A stretch of 64,000 nt of DNA from Salinimicrobium profundisediminis. GTDB lineage: Bacteria; Bacteroidota; Bacteroidia; Flavobacteriales; Flavobacteriaceae. Below the pieces are notes generated by a model. That model was not told the origin of the DNA. It ran no database searches and saw only the letters and a list, made by a program, of their open reading frames with translations. Position numbers and translations under genes: made by a program. The DNA lies in NCBI RefSeq assembly GCF_026241755.1, contig NZ_JAPJDA010000004.1:107143-171142 (forward strand). The letters run 5' to 3'. This document shows, piece after piece, positions 1 to 9,106 of this stretch (positions within the stretch are counted from its first letter, which is position 1; each line of letters starts with the position of its first letter).

Positions 1-136
1 ATTAATATACAAAAACTTCAGGGAGCTTTTAGTAAGGAATTGTTAAACCTTGTGACGTTTGGGATTAAGCAGAAGCGAATAAGATCTTTATTTAAATTAT
101 CCCTATTTTGCAGTAGCTAAACCTGCTTTTCTTAGA

Positions 137-2431
137 ATGGAAGATATTTATATCGTAATGCTGGTCGCCTTATTTGCCCTTGCAGTGACCGACCTGGTTG
201 TTGGAGTGAGTAACGATGCAATTAACTTCTTAAGTTCGGCTATTGGATCACGGGCATTTCCCATGAAAACCATTCTTATCGTGGCAAGTGTGGGCGTTGG
301 AGTGGGGGCTATTTTTTCAAGCGGGATAATGGAGGTAGCGCGTAAGGGTATCTTCATGCCCGGGCAGTTCTATTTCGAAGAGATCATGATCATTTTTATG
401 GCAGTAATGATCACCGATGTGCTACTGCTCGATTTTTTCAATTCCCTTGGGTTACCTACCTCCACTACAGTATCTATAGTGTTCGAACTTTTGGGTGCTG
501 CAGTAAGTGTGGCAGTGATCAAGATCTATAACGGTTCCGGAAATTACGGTGAGATTTTCAGCTACATAAATACCTCTAAAGCGACCGAGATTATCATGGG
601 CATTCTTATGGCGGTGGTCATTGCTTTTCTCATAGGGGCTATAGTGCAATATCTTTCGCGCTTAATTTTTTCTTTTCAATTCGAAAAAAAAATTAAGTAC
701 GCAGGTGCCATTTTTGGAGGGGTATCGCTTACTGCCATCCTCTACTTCATTTTACTGAAGGGTTTAAAATCTGTGACGTTTATTTCACAGGATTTTCTGA
801 GCTATCTTGACAATAATACGCTGGTTATTCTGGGAGCAGGGCTGGTGATATTCACTTTGATATCACAGCTTTTAATGAGTTTGTTCAAAACTCATATTTT
901 AAAGTTCATCATCCTTATTGGAACCTTTTCTCTTGCCCTGGCTTTTGCCGGGAATGATCTGGTGAATTTTATAGGGGTGCCCATCGCGGCCTGGCAGTCT
1001 TTTGAATTGTGGCAGGCCGCGTATGCTGCCTCAGGCACTTTGCCGTCGCAGTTTTTAATGAGTGATTTACAGGGGGAGGTCTCAACCCCTGCTTTTCTCT
1101 TGCTCGGGGCGGGAGGGGTGATGGTTATTACTCTATGGTTTTCCCGCAAAGCCCGTAATGTTGTTGAAACAGGAGTTAACCTCTCCCGACAGGGTGAAGT
1201 GACCGAAAGATTTGATCCTAATTTTCTTTCCCGCGCAATTGTTCGGTATTCAGTATTACTCGGCAATGCGATTGGAGCTATTACCCCGAAAGCCGTAAGT
1301 CAAAAAATTGATGAAAAATTTCAGAAACCCGGTGCCTTTACACGTGATTCTGAAGAAACACCGGCATTTGACCTGGTACGTGCCTCGGTAAATCTTGTGG
1401 TGGCGAGTATTTTGATCTCCATAGGAACGAGTCTTAAACTGCCACTTTCCACTACCTATGTGACCTTCATGGTAGCTATGGGGACTTCGCTGGCCGACCG
1501 GGCCTGGGATAGGGAAAGTGCTGTATATCGCGTAGCCGGCGTAGTGAATGTTGTTGGTGGCTGGTTTGTAACCGCACTAGTGGCTTTTTCGGCTGCCGCT
1601 ATTTTTGCCGCTATTATTTACTTCGGAGGGATTATAGCCATTACCATTCTTATTATTCTGGCCATCTTCAGTATTGCCCGCAGCTTTGTGCTTCACGCCC
1701 GAAAGGAGAAGGAGAAAAAGCGGAAAAAGCCTTTCAGAAGAAATGATATCAGCACCATTAATGATATTGTGGTAGAGAGCTCTAAAAACATTTCCAGTAT
1801 TGTATGTGGTGTAAATCAAATGTTCTCAAAGACGGTCAAGAACCTTGGTTACTACGATAAGAGCAAGCTTAAAAAGAATAAAAAGTCTATTAAGAAACTG
1901 GAATCCGAAATTGACGAACTCAAACGGAATGTTTTCTATTTCATCAAAAGTATTGAGGAAACTTCTCTTGATTCAAACCGCTTTTATATCCTTATTCTCG
2001 ATTATCTGCAGGATATCGTGCAGTCTATTGGCTACATCACCAGGAACAGTTACAACCATGTGAATAACAACCACAAGAATCTCAAGTTTAATCAAATTCG
2101 GGATCTCAAAAGGGTAGACGATAAGATGCAGGCTTTATTTGACGAGATTGAAGACATTTTTGCACATCGTGATTTTGCTCGTATTGATGTGGTGCTGGCA
2201 GGTAAACAGGCTTTGCTTAGCGATGTTGGAGAACTTATCGAGAAACAGATCAAAAGGATAAGGACTACTGAAAGCAGCCCGAGAAATTCTGAACTTTACT
2301 TCGGATTATTGCTTGAAACACGTGACCTCATTACTTCAACAATGAACTTGCTGGAGCTTTACCGCGAATTCAATATTGCTGTGGAAGCGACCATGTTCTC
2401 CACCGGTCTGCCACAAAAAGAACAGGACTAA
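137..2431 (+). CDS. PiT-family inorganic phosphate transporter with C-terminal cytosolic domain
   Basis: Inner-membrane permease predicted to import inorganic phosphate coupled to a cation. Both inverted halves of the PiT family are visible: GVSNDAIN at residues 23-30 followed by GLPTSTT at 105-111, then AGNDLVNF near 270 followed by LPLSTT near 434. About ten hydrophobic segments fill residues 1-530. After a basic stretch (near 535-550) a soluble helical region of about 200 residues follows that resembles a PhoU-like helical domain; this extension makes the protein (764 aa) longer than minimal PiT proteins (about 400-500 aa). The ATG at 137 directly precedes a hydrophobic segment. It is convergent with the Nfu gene. 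Ion and substrate specificity (phosphate versus sulfate) is inferred from the family only. Confidence 0.9.
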   Translation: MEDIYIVMLVALFALAVTDLVVGVSNDAINFLSSAIGSRAFPMKTILIVASVGVGVGAIFSSGIMEVARKGIFMPGQFYFEEIMIIFMAVMITDVLLLDFFNSLGLPTSTTVSIVFELLGAAVSVAVIKIYNGSGNYGEIFSYINTSKATEIIMGILMAVVIAFLIGAIVQYLSRLIFSFQFEKKIKYAGAIFGGVSLTAILYFILLKGLKSVTFISQDFLSYLDNNTLVILGAGLVIFTLISQLLMSLFKTHILKFIILIGTFSLALAFAGNDLVNFIGVPIAAWQSFELWQAAYAASGTLPSQFLMSDLQGEVSTPAFLLLGAGGVMVITLWFSRKARNVVETGVNLSRQGEVTERFDPNFLSRAIVRYSVLLGNAIGAITPKAVSQKIDEKFQKPGAFTRDSEETPAFDLVRASVNLVVASILISIGTSLKLPLSTTYVTFMVAMGTSLADRAWDRESAVYRVAGVVNVVGGWFVTALVAFSAAAIFAAIIYFGGIIAITILIILAIFSIARSFVLHARKEKEKKRKKPFRRNDISTINDIVVESSKNISSIVCGVNQMFSKTVKNLGYYDKSKLKKNKKSIKKLESEIDELKRNVFYFIKSIEETSLDSNRFYILILDYLQDIVQSIGYITRNSYNHVNNNHKNLKFNQIRDLKRVDDKMQALFDEIEDIFAHRDFARIDVVLAGKQALLSDVGELIEKQIKRIRTTESSPRNSELYFGLLLETRDLITSTMNLLELYREFNIAVEATMFSTGLPQKEQD

Positions 2432-2463
2432 AAAACACCATTTTTGAGTGTCCTTTAGTCCTG
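2423..2463 (+). terminator. hairpin overlapping the stop codon of the phosphate transporter
   Basis: Perfect 10-bp arms CAGGACTAAA (2423-2432) and TTTAGTCCTG (2454-2463) with an inner ACAC/GTGT pairing. The left arm contains the TAA stop. No strong T-tract follows, so it may be a terminator or an mRNA 3' stabilising structure between the convergent genes. A second small hairpin (CAGGAAG/CTTCCTG) lies at about 2473-2493. Confidence 0.5.
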
Positions 2464-2505
2464 TTAATATAATGCAGGAAGTTTGCGCTTCCTGATATTT
2501 TCTAA

Positions 2506-3414
2506 TTATCCATTAATGGCTTCCACACGATCTACCCTGCCCTGTAGAATGTCTTTTAGCATTGTCTCAATACCGTTCTTAAGAGTCATTGTAGAAGAGG
2601 GGCAACCGCTACAGGCTCCCTGAAGGATCACTTTTACAAGTTTCTGCTGTTCGTCGTAACTATCAAATAGAATATTACCACCGTCACTGGCTACAGCCGG
2701 CTTGATGTACTCATCCAGAATAGCAACAATTTCTTTTGAAGTATCATCGAGTTCAACCTTTTTTATAGGGGCTTTTCCTTCAGATTTAACTGCAGAAGGT
2801 TGTTCGCTGTCCTCAATCAATACTTCTTTTCCCTGTTCCAGGTACTCTCTCATGTATTCCCTGAGTTCCTGTGTGATCTCTTCCCATTCAGCAATATCAT
2901 ATTTCATGATGGAGAGGTAGTTCTCATCAATAAAAACTTCTTTAACGAAAGGAAAGTGGAATAAAGCCTTTGCTAAAGGAGCATTTTTGGCCTCGTCTAT
3001 GTTTTTGAACTCCACACTCTGAAGCACCAGTTTCTTATTTGAAACAAACTTCATAACCGTAGGGTTAGGCGTGCTTTCGGCGTATATAGTGACGGGTACT
3101 TTTTTAATTTCCTCTTGTGGAGGGGTTACTGCAGTCCCGCCATTGTTGAGGTAGGTTTCAATTTGTTCAGAGATTTCCTGTTGCACATCTTTCCAGTGTA
3201 CAATGTTGTACTTTTCAATAGCTACAAAATTTTGAGCTATGTATACCTTTTTTACGAAAGGAAGATGGAATAGCTGCTGGGCTAAAGGAGAGCGCCCGGC
3301 CTCTTCAATATTATTGAATTCGAAGTTCTCATGTTTGGTCAAAAATACATTTGCCTCAAACTTGACTATTGTTGGCCTGGTGGTAGGCTGAATATCTATG
3401 GTGATGTTTTTCAT
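2506..3414 (-). CDS. Nfu/NifU-family Fe-S cluster scaffold with duplicated N-domain
   Basis: Cytosolic protein predicted to assemble or carry iron-sulfur clusters to client proteins. The C-terminal 75 residues are a NifU-type domain with the cluster-binding CSGC pair at residues 268 and 271. In front of it are two related Nfu N-terminal domains, residues about 1-95 and 105-195: each has a phrase of the type 'PT(I/V)(V/M)KF', then 'PLA(Q/K)xLFHxPFVKxV' and ends near a 'W(K/E)(D/E)' helix. A charged linker (about 195-225) joins them to the NifU domain. Ordinary Nfu proteins have one N-domain and about 190-200 residues; this one has 302. The ATG at 3414 starts a normal N-domain. Client range is unknown. 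Confidence 0.88.
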   Translation of the reverse strand: MKNITIDIQPTTRPTIVKFEANVFLTKHENFEFNNIEEAGRSPLAQQLFHLPFVKKVYIAQNFVAIEKYNIVHWKDVQQEISEQIETYLNNGGTAVTPPQEEIKKVPVTIYAESTPNPTVMKFVSNKKLVLQSVEFKNIDEAKNAPLAKALFHFPFVKEVFIDENYLSIMKYDIAEWEEITQELREYMREYLEQGKEVLIEDSEQPSAVKSEGKAPIKKVELDDTSKEIVAILDEYIKPAVASDGGNILFDSYDEQQKLVKVILQGACSGCPSSTMTLKNGIETMLKDILQGRVDRVEAING

Positions 3415-3485
3415 GTCGAAATTTTTGCAAAATTACAATTTTCTGCCCGTTTTACATCGCTTATTTAGAACGATTCAATGTGCTT

Positions 3486-4274
3486 TTAAAAATCGAGGTA
3501 ATTGACTTTGAAAGAATTTAAAGGCGCGGGAATAATTTCAGCTAGAATTTCTGGGTCTCCATTGGTGAAAAATTCCGGAATTTGCTGTTGTTCGCTAGTG
3601 AGCAGATCAAGGCTTTGAAGAACAACCCGGGTTTGTTTGGCAACGGCCATCCCCGAATCTATGATCTGCACGTGCGGAGGGAGTATTTTTTTGAGGGTGG
3701 GAATTAAATAAGGGTAATGGCTACAGCCCAGCACCAAATAATCTATGCCGGCTTGTATCATGGGTTCGAGGAGCTCTGTAAGCATATCATGAACCACACG
3801 GGCATCTTTTTGTCCCTGTTCTATTTTTTCTACCAGGCCTTTTCCCACCACTTCAACAATCTTGTTGTCTTTTGAATAAAGATCTGATGCCCTGGCAAAA
3901 AGGTTGCTGGAGAGGGTGCCTTTTGTGGCGAGAATACCAATGCATTTGGCGCGGGTTTGCAAGGCAGCTGGCTTTATTGCGGGTTCAATCCCAATGAACG
4001 GAATGTTATATGATGTTCTTAAATGGGTGATGGCATTTGTGGTAGCCGTGTTACAGGCCACTACAATTATTTTCGCTCCCATTTCGAGCAGCTTTTCGGT
4101 ATTCTTAATGCTTAGCCTTACAATTTCTTCAGAAGATTTTTCTCCGTAAGGAGCATTAAAACTGTCGGCTAAATAAATGGTGTGTTCCAGGGGGAGCAGG
4201 TGATGGATCTCTTTCCAGATGGAGGTGCCGCCCACACCCGAATCAAATATACCTACTGGTTTGTCTTTGCTCAT
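3486..4274 (-). CDS. murI: glutamate racemase
   Basis: Cofactor-independent racemase that makes D-glutamate for peptidoglycan. The expected signatures are present: GIFDSGVGG near the start (D11, S12), VVACNTATTN with the first catalytic cysteine C74, and LGCSHYP with the second catalytic cysteine C184. At 262 aa it has the usual family length. It is the last gene of the minus-strand envelope cluster, but a strong terminator-like hairpin lies between it and the upstream ompH gene, so it probably has its own promoter or depends on read-through. The start ATG at 4274 is the only one compatible with the conserved N-terminus. Confidence 0.96.
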   Translation of the reverse strand: MSKDKPVGIFDSGVGGTSIWKEIHHLLPLEHTIYLADSFNAPYGEKSSEEIVRLSIKNTEKLLEMGAKIIVVACNTATTNAITHLRTSYNIPFIGIEPAIKPAALQTRAKCIGILATKGTLSSNLFARASDLYSKDNKIVEVVGKGLVEKIEQGQKDARVVHDMLTELLEPMIQAGIDYLVLGCSHYPYLIPTLKKILPPHVQIIDSGMAVAKQTRVVLQSLDLLTSEQQQIPEFFTNGDPEILAEIIPAPLNSFKVNYLDF

Positions 4275-4286
4275 TCCTGTAAAAAT

Positions 4287-4317
4287 AAAAACTGCGCATC
4301 AATGATGCGCAGTTTTT
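4287..4317 (-). terminator. intrinsic terminator between ompH and murI
   Basis: Perfect 10-bp arms ACTGCGCATC/GATGCGCAGT (4291-4300 and 4304-4313) with a 3-nt loop and A/T tracts on both sides. On the minus strand it follows the ompH gene by about 20 nt... it is positioned downstream of murI's start only in map order: transcription from ompH (stop at 4338) meets it before reaching murI (start at 4274). Confidence 0.8.
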
Positions 4318-4337
4318 AGAAAATATTTTGGCGGAAA

Positions 4338-4847
4338 TTAAATCCCAAGTTCTTTCTTAACATCAGGCATTAGATCATAACCATCAGCCATAAGAAGACC
4401 TGTTCCGGTAGTAGAGTCTAATACATAATCATATCCTTTAGCGCGGGCTACTTTTTGAATTGTAGTACGTGCTTTTTCAAATACAGGCTTAAGAAGCTCT
4501 ACTTCTTTTTGACGAAGATCCTGCTCGGCAGTTTGACGGTACTCACCAATAGATCTTTGTGTTTGTTGAAGTTCTAAAGCTCTTTTTTGGTTTTCTTCAT
4601 CTGTCTTTGTTTGAGCTTCAGATTCATATCTTTTCATTGTGCCTTGGGCTTCAGTAACCATCTCTTTAATTTGAGTATCGTAAGTTTTCTGAAGTTTTTC
4701 CAATTGGTTCATTGCAGCTTTATAACCTGGCATCTGTTCAATCAATTCTTGTGAAGCGATATGCGCCACTTTTGATTGTGCGTTTGCAAAAGAAGTTGCT
4801 CCAAAGATTAAAGCTACAGCTATTAGAAGGGTCTTGAATTGTTTCAT
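4338..4847 (-). CDS. periplasmic OmpH/Skp-family chaperone (shorter paralogue)
   Basis: Predicted periplasmic holdase that keeps unfolded outer membrane proteins soluble on their way to the BAM complex. A signal peptide with a cleavage site after the FANA stretch (about residue 23) is followed by an OmpH domain: a small beta part, a long helical coiled-coil arm rich in Glu, Gln and Lys (about 45-120), and the final 'YDYVLDS' beta segment. Length 169 aa matches Skp (about 160). It directly follows a second, longer ompH paralogue and bamA on the same strand, which supports a shared role in outer membrane protein assembly. Confidence 0.9.
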   Translation of the reverse strand: MKQFKTLLIAVALIFGATSFANAQSKVAHIASQELIEQMPGYKAAMNQLEKLQKTYDTQIKEMVTEAQGTMKRYESEAQTKTDEENQKRALELQQTQRSIGEYRQTAEQDLRQKEVELLKPVFEKARTTIQKVARAKGYDYVLDSTTGTGLLMADGYDLMPDVKKELGI

Positions 4848-4901
4848 GTTTAAAATTGATTATTTAATTGTTGAATTATTTGTTGTACTATTATTGGCTT
4901 A

Positions 4902-5711
4902 CTAGTTGTTCCTGATTTCTTCTCTCGCTTTTGCTATAGAATCTTTTTTCCTTTGACGTTCTTTGAGAATGGCCTCCCTGCGTCTTTCGGCTTCTTCCTT
5001 TTTGGCATTGCGAATAGAATCTCTTTCTTGTCGTCTCTTTTCAAGAAGTGCTTCTCTTTCCTGCTTTCTCTCCTGTTGCAATTGCTCTCTTTCTGAAAGC
5101 ACTGCGTCTTCTTCAACAGTCTTTGCCTCCTGTCTTATTAGTTCTCTTTTCTCCTGTCGTGTTTCCAGTTCTTTTCTGTTAGAGGCCCTGGTAATACTTC
5201 TTAATACCTGGTCACTCACATCAAGCCGGTCTGCAGCAAAAAGAGTAACTACATCTGCCGATTTATCAAAGATAAGATCATAATTCCGGTTCTTGGCAAT
5301 TTCCTGTACTGCTACAAAAACCTGGTCCTGTACCGGCTTTACCAGTTGGAGTTTTTGAGTAATAAAATCTCCATTGGGGCCAAATCTCTTTTGTTGATAA
5401 TCCAGAATTTTTTTCTCTTCAAACTTTATCTCGTCTTCACGGTCTTTGATCAACTCATTGGTCAAAAGTGGCCTTTCATTAGCGAGATCCTGTTTCATCT
5501 TGTCAACCCTTTGCAACTCGGTCTCGATCTCGGTCTTCCACTGCTGTACTTTCTTTTCAAGTTGGGCAGAGGCTTCCTGGTATTCGGGAACGTTTTGAAG
5601 GATGTATTCCATATCTACATAACCAATTCTCACTGTTTGCTGTGCCTGCACAACAAAACCCGAAACGAGTAAAAAAGTTAGTGTTATAAGAATGGATTTT
5701 TTCATAATCAA
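4902..5711 (-). CDS. periplasmic OmpH/Skp-family chaperone (longer paralogue, charged tail)
   Basis: Second Skp-like chaperone next to bamA. Signal peptide of about 25 residues ending at VQAQQ, then an OmpH domain (VRIGYVDMEYIL, coiled-coil arm, YDLIFDKSADV) to about residue 170. Unlike the neighbouring paralogue it carries about 100 further residues of highly charged Glu/Arg/Lys-rich helix that repeat phrases like 'RR(E/Q)ER' and 'KDSI', predicted to form a long coiled coil or to bind nucleic acid, lipid or polyanions non-specifically. Two in-frame ATGs (5711 and 5705) are possible; MKKSIL at 5705 is the more typical signal-peptide start. Spaced 27 nt after bamA. Confidence 0.88.
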   Translation of the reverse strand: MIMKKSILITLTFLLVSGFVVQAQQTVRIGYVDMEYILQNVPEYQEASAQLEKKVQQWKTEIETELQRVDKMKQDLANERPLLTNELIKDREDEIKFEEKKILDYQQKRFGPNGDFITQKLQLVKPVQDQVFVAVQEIAKNRNYDLIFDKSADVVTLFAADRLDVSDQVLRSITRASNRKELETRQEKRELIRQEAKTVEEDAVLSEREQLQQERKQEREALLEKRRQERDSIRNAKKEEAERRREAILKERQRKKDSIAKAREEIRNN

Positions 5712-5738
5712 GGGGTATATAGAAAATACCGTGCCAAA

Positions 5739-8381
5739 TTAAAACTGCTGTCCAATTATAAAGTGGGTCTCCCAACCGTTAGCCTGGGTCTCTCCCGGAA
5801 GTGGGTCAAAGCCATATCCAAAGTCTATTCCTAACAATCCGAAGGCCGGCATGAATATCCTGATCCCTGCACCTGCCGAACGATTGATCTGGAAAGGGTT
5901 GTAATCTTTGAAATCATCAAAAGATGCTCCGGCTTCCAGGAAGGTAAGCCCATAAATGGACGCTGTTGGTTTTAATGTAATTGGGTATCTTAATTCAAGG
6001 GAATATTTGTTGTAAATAGTTGCCCCGTCATTATCTGTAGCGCTGCTCATTACGCCGCGGTCAACCGGGATGAGAGACTGGTTAGGATATCCTCTAAGTG
6101 CAATGGCTTCACGGCCATCCATACTATAGGTGCCCATTCCATCTCCACCAAGGTAGAACCTTTCAAAAGGTGGAATACCACGGTCATTATTGTAAGCTCC
6201 AAGGAAACCGTATTCGGCGTGGGTTCTTAAAACTAATTTTTCATAGATGTTGGTATACCATGTACCGTTGAATTTGATCTTGTAAAATTCTAACCATTTA
6301 TATTTCTCCTGGTCTATTTTTCCCTGATCTGGTACAGGATCTTCTCCGTCTCTTAATGGTCTTCCCTGCCTGTTTATAAGGACTCCGTTTTCATTTTGAA
6401 GCTGATATTCTTTTTGATCTCCAAGATTTGCATAATCAATGTCGTTAAACAAAGAATAAGGAGGAGTAAGCTTGGCTATAATTTCAAATTTTGAGCCTCC
6501 CATAGGGAAAATAGGGTTGCTGAAGGTGTTGTCTCTTGTAAGGCCAAGGGTGAGGGAGAAGTTATTGGAATAACCATCTCCAAAAGTAAAGAGCCCTGTG
6601 TTGTAGTTGCTCAGGTTGTAGTGTTGAAAAGCAACTGCAGTAGAAAGTACAAAAAAGTCATCGGGTACAGTTAGCCTTCTTGCAAGACCTAAAGTGATCC
6701 CTGAAATAGAGAACTTTCTGTCTTTATCGGCTTCACGGTTTCTGTAGTCGTAAAAATACTGTTCAGTGTGCTGCAGGGAAGTAGAAAGCCTTACGGGTTT
6801 CTTTCCGCCCCACCATGGTTCAGAGAAAGAAAGGCTGTAGGTTTGATAATATGTACTGGCCTGTGCACGTAGAGAAAGTGTTTGTCCATCTCCCATAGGT
6901 AATGGTTTGTAGGCATCTTTATCAAAAAGTCCGCTTAGGGAAAAGTTGTTGAAAGAGAGCCCAAGGGTTCCTACAAAGCCTCCGCCACCATATCCTCCCT
7001 GTAGTTCTATCTGGCTGGCTCCTGCTTCCACAACAGAATACTCAAGGTCTACAGTTCCGCTGTTCTGGTCTACCTCTTTAAAATCGGGGGTAAGATTTTC
7101 AGCATCAAAGAATCCTAGCTGTCCAAGTTCCCGCACTGTTCTTACAACAGCTTCTTTGCTGTACTTGTGGCCGGGTTTGGTTCGCATCTCTCTATAGATT
7201 ACGTGATCTTTTGTCTTATCATTTCCAATTACGGTAATTTCATCAAAGTAGGCGACTTTACCTTCTCTAATTCTTATCTCAAAATCTATAGTGTCGTTGT
7301 AAACTCTAACTTCTACCGGGTTAATATTTGAGAACAGGTACCCGTTATTTTGATACAGGTTGGTAAGGTCGTTTGCGTCAGGTTTTGTGTTATCGGCAAT
7401 CTGCTTTTCAAGAAGAACACCGTTGTATACATCTCCCTTGCTTATTCCAAGCCTTCTTCGCAATTCCTGATCACTGTAAACTGAATTCCCAACAAATTCA
7501 ATATCACCAAAGTAGTAACGGTTTCCTTCTTCAAGGTTAATGTTTAGTGTAACGTCGTTCTCATCTACGTGAATTAAACTATCAGAAACAATTCGCGCAT
7601 CGCGGTAACCTCTTTCTTTATAGATGCTCAATATTTTCTGCTTGTCGGCTTCATATTCTTCCGGAATAAATTTTGAGCGTTTCCAGAACCTAAGGAATTT
7701 TTGCTCCTTGGTTTTCTTCATAGCGCGTTTAAGGCGGGCATCAGAAAAAGCTTCATTTCCGGAAATTTCTATGTCTTCAATTTTTACTCTTTCTCCCTTG
7801 TCAACATTAACAACCAGGTTTACGGTATTGCGGTTAAGTGTGTCTTCTACGGGAACTGTGTTCATAACTACTTTTGTATTGAGGAATCCTTCCTCTTTAA
7901 AAGTGTTTTGAATGTAGTTCTTGGTGGTGGTCAAAAGGTTTTCTGTAACCTTGGTGCCTTTATTAAGCTTATTTTCTTTTATAAACTCTTCCTGTTTCTT
8001 TTTCTTAATACCCTGAATCCTCACATTGGCAAGGGCAGGTACTTCCTGGATTTCCAGTTCAAGGTCGGCAACGTTGCCGTCAATATTGGTCACATAGATA
8101 TTAACATCGCTGAAGGATCCAACATCCCATAATTTTTTAAGGACTTTACTAATACGGTCTCCGGGAATAAATATCTTTTCACCTTTTTTGAGTCCGGTAT
8201 ATGCAATAATGGTCTGTTCGTTAAAGGATACATTCCCTGTAACTTCTATCTCACCTATTGTGTACTCCTGGCCGTTTGCAAGTGGCAGATCCTGTGCTGC
8301 TGAAGTAAAATTAAATAAGAGGCCAAGGGCCAAAAGTGCTAATGTAGATTTTGTTTTTAAGGCACTAACTAAGTTGCTCAC
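5739..8381 (-). CDS. bamA: outer membrane protein assembly factor BamA
   Basis: Outer membrane Omp85 protein that folds and inserts beta-barrel proteins. After a signal peptide (cleavage near TSAAQD) there are about five POTRA repeats to residue about 490, recognisable by repeated 'I(x)EI(x)G(N)' starts such as GEIEVTGN, EDIEISGN, GDIEFVGN and DEITVIGN, then a surface-antigen barrel ending in a C-terminal Phe (IIGQQF), the usual BamA-recognised ending. The GTG at 8381 places the signal peptide at the N-terminus and overlaps the 3' end of uppS by 17 nt; the open frame extends further upstream to 8489, but those residues are inside uppS and do not look like a secretion signal. Part of the nadK-porG-uppS-bamA-ompH operon. 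Confidence 0.93.
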   Translation of the reverse strand: MSNLVSALKTKSTLALLALGLLFNFTSAAQDLPLANGQEYTIGEIEVTGNVSFNEQTIIAYTGLKKGEKIFIPGDRISKVLKKLWDVGSFSDVNIYVTNIDGNVADLELEIQEVPALANVRIQGIKKKKQEEFIKENKLNKGTKVTENLLTTTKNYIQNTFKEEGFLNTKVVMNTVPVEDTLNRNTVNLVVNVDKGERVKIEDIEISGNEAFSDARLKRAMKKTKEQKFLRFWKRSKFIPEEYEADKQKILSIYKERGYRDARIVSDSLIHVDENDVTLNINLEEGNRYYFGDIEFVGNSVYSDQELRRRLGISKGDVYNGVLLEKQIADNTKPDANDLTNLYQNNGYLFSNINPVEVRVYNDTIDFEIRIREGKVAYFDEITVIGNDKTKDHVIYREMRTKPGHKYSKEAVVRTVRELGQLGFFDAENLTPDFKEVDQNSGTVDLEYSVVEAGASQIELQGGYGGGGFVGTLGLSFNNFSLSGLFDKDAYKPLPMGDGQTLSLRAQASTYYQTYSLSFSEPWWGGKKPVRLSTSLQHTEQYFYDYRNREADKDRKFSISGITLGLARRLTVPDDFFVLSTAVAFQHYNLSNYNTGLFTFGDGYSNNFSLTLGLTRDNTFSNPIFPMGGSKFEIIAKLTPPYSLFNDIDYANLGDQKEYQLQNENGVLINRQGRPLRDGEDPVPDQGKIDQEKYKWLEFYKIKFNGTWYTNIYEKLVLRTHAEYGFLGAYNNDRGIPPFERFYLGGDGMGTYSMDGREAIALRGYPNQSLIPVDRGVMSSATDNDGATIYNKYSLELRYPITLKPTASIYGLTFLEAGASFDDFKDYNPFQINRSAGAGIRIFMPAFGLLGIDFGYGFDPLPGETQANGWETHFIIGQQF

Positions 8382-9105
8382 TTGTTTTTCCAAATCTTCG
8401 TTCTCTATTTTGATAATTATAAATGGCTTCAAACAGGTCATCTCTCCTGTAATCTGGCCAAAGTATTTCTGAAAAATATAATTCGGCATAAGCGATTTGC
8501 CACAAAAGGAAATTGCTTATGCGTTGTTCTCCGCTTGTTCTTATTACCAGATCAACATCTGGAAGGTTGCGGGTGTAAAGATGCTTATTTATAACCGATT
8601 CATCAATATCTTTAGAGAAAATCTCGCCTGCAGATACTTTTTCGGAAATTTCTTTCACCATAGAGGTAAGCTCTTCCCGCGAACCATAACTAAGGGCCAG
8701 CGTGAGGATCATTTTCTTGTTACCTGATGTTTTTTCAATGACCTCCTGTAGCTCTCTATGGGCTTTAGTGGGTAAATTGTCAAGGCAGCCTATGGCGTTG
8801 AGGGAGATGTCGTTGTCCTGAAGTGTCTTAATCTCTTTCTTAAGAGAGGAGACCAGCAGCTTCATAAGCGTATCTACTTCAATTTTTGGCCTGTTCCAGT
8901 TTTCAGTAGAAAAAGCATACAGGGTGAGGTTTTTTACGCCAATTTCGGCACAGCCTTCCACTACTTCCCTAACGGCCTTGGTACCTTTTTCATGACCCTT
9001 AACACGCATTAACCCCTGCTTTTTTGCCCACCTGCCGTTGCCATCCATAATAATGGCAATGTGTTGGGGTAATTTTGAAGGATCAATATTTTCTTTAAAG
9101 TTCAT
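8365..9105 (-). CDS. uppS: undecaprenyl diphosphate synthase (cis-prenyltransferase)
   Basis: Cytosolic enzyme that elongates farnesyl diphosphate with isopentenyl diphosphate to C55 undecaprenyl diphosphate, the lipid carrier for peptidoglycan and O-antigen. It has the IIMDGNGRWA signature with catalytic D21, YAFSTENW, and the C-terminal LVIRTSGEQRISNFLLWQ and 'YAELYF' blocks that bind substrate. The ATG at 9105 gives 246 aa, typical for the family, with the catalytic Asp at the expected distance; a longer frame upstream lies within the preceding gene. It starts 1 nt after the porG-like stop and overlaps the bamA start, so the three are translationally coupled. Confidence 0.95.
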   Translation of the reverse strand: MNFKENIDPSKLPQHIAIIMDGNGRWAKKQGLMRVKGHEKGTKAVREVVEGCAEIGVKNLTLYAFSTENWNRPKIEVDTLMKLLVSSLKKEIKTLQDNDISLNAIGCLDNLPTKAHRELQEVIEKTSGNKKMILTLALSYGSREELTSMVKEISEKVSAGEIFSKDIDESVINKHLYTRNLPDVDLVIRTSGEQRISNFLLWQIAYAELYFSEILWPDYRRDDLFEAIYNYQNRERRFGKTSEQLS

Positions 9106-9106
9106 A

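Noticed and set aside
1..136. Possible promoter or gene end at the window start
   Set aside because: No clear TAnnTTTG box with correct spacing and no open frame; left without a feature.
8382..8489. Upstream extension of bamA
   Set aside because: The extra residues come from DNA that codes the end of uppS and would displace the signal peptide from the N-terminus.
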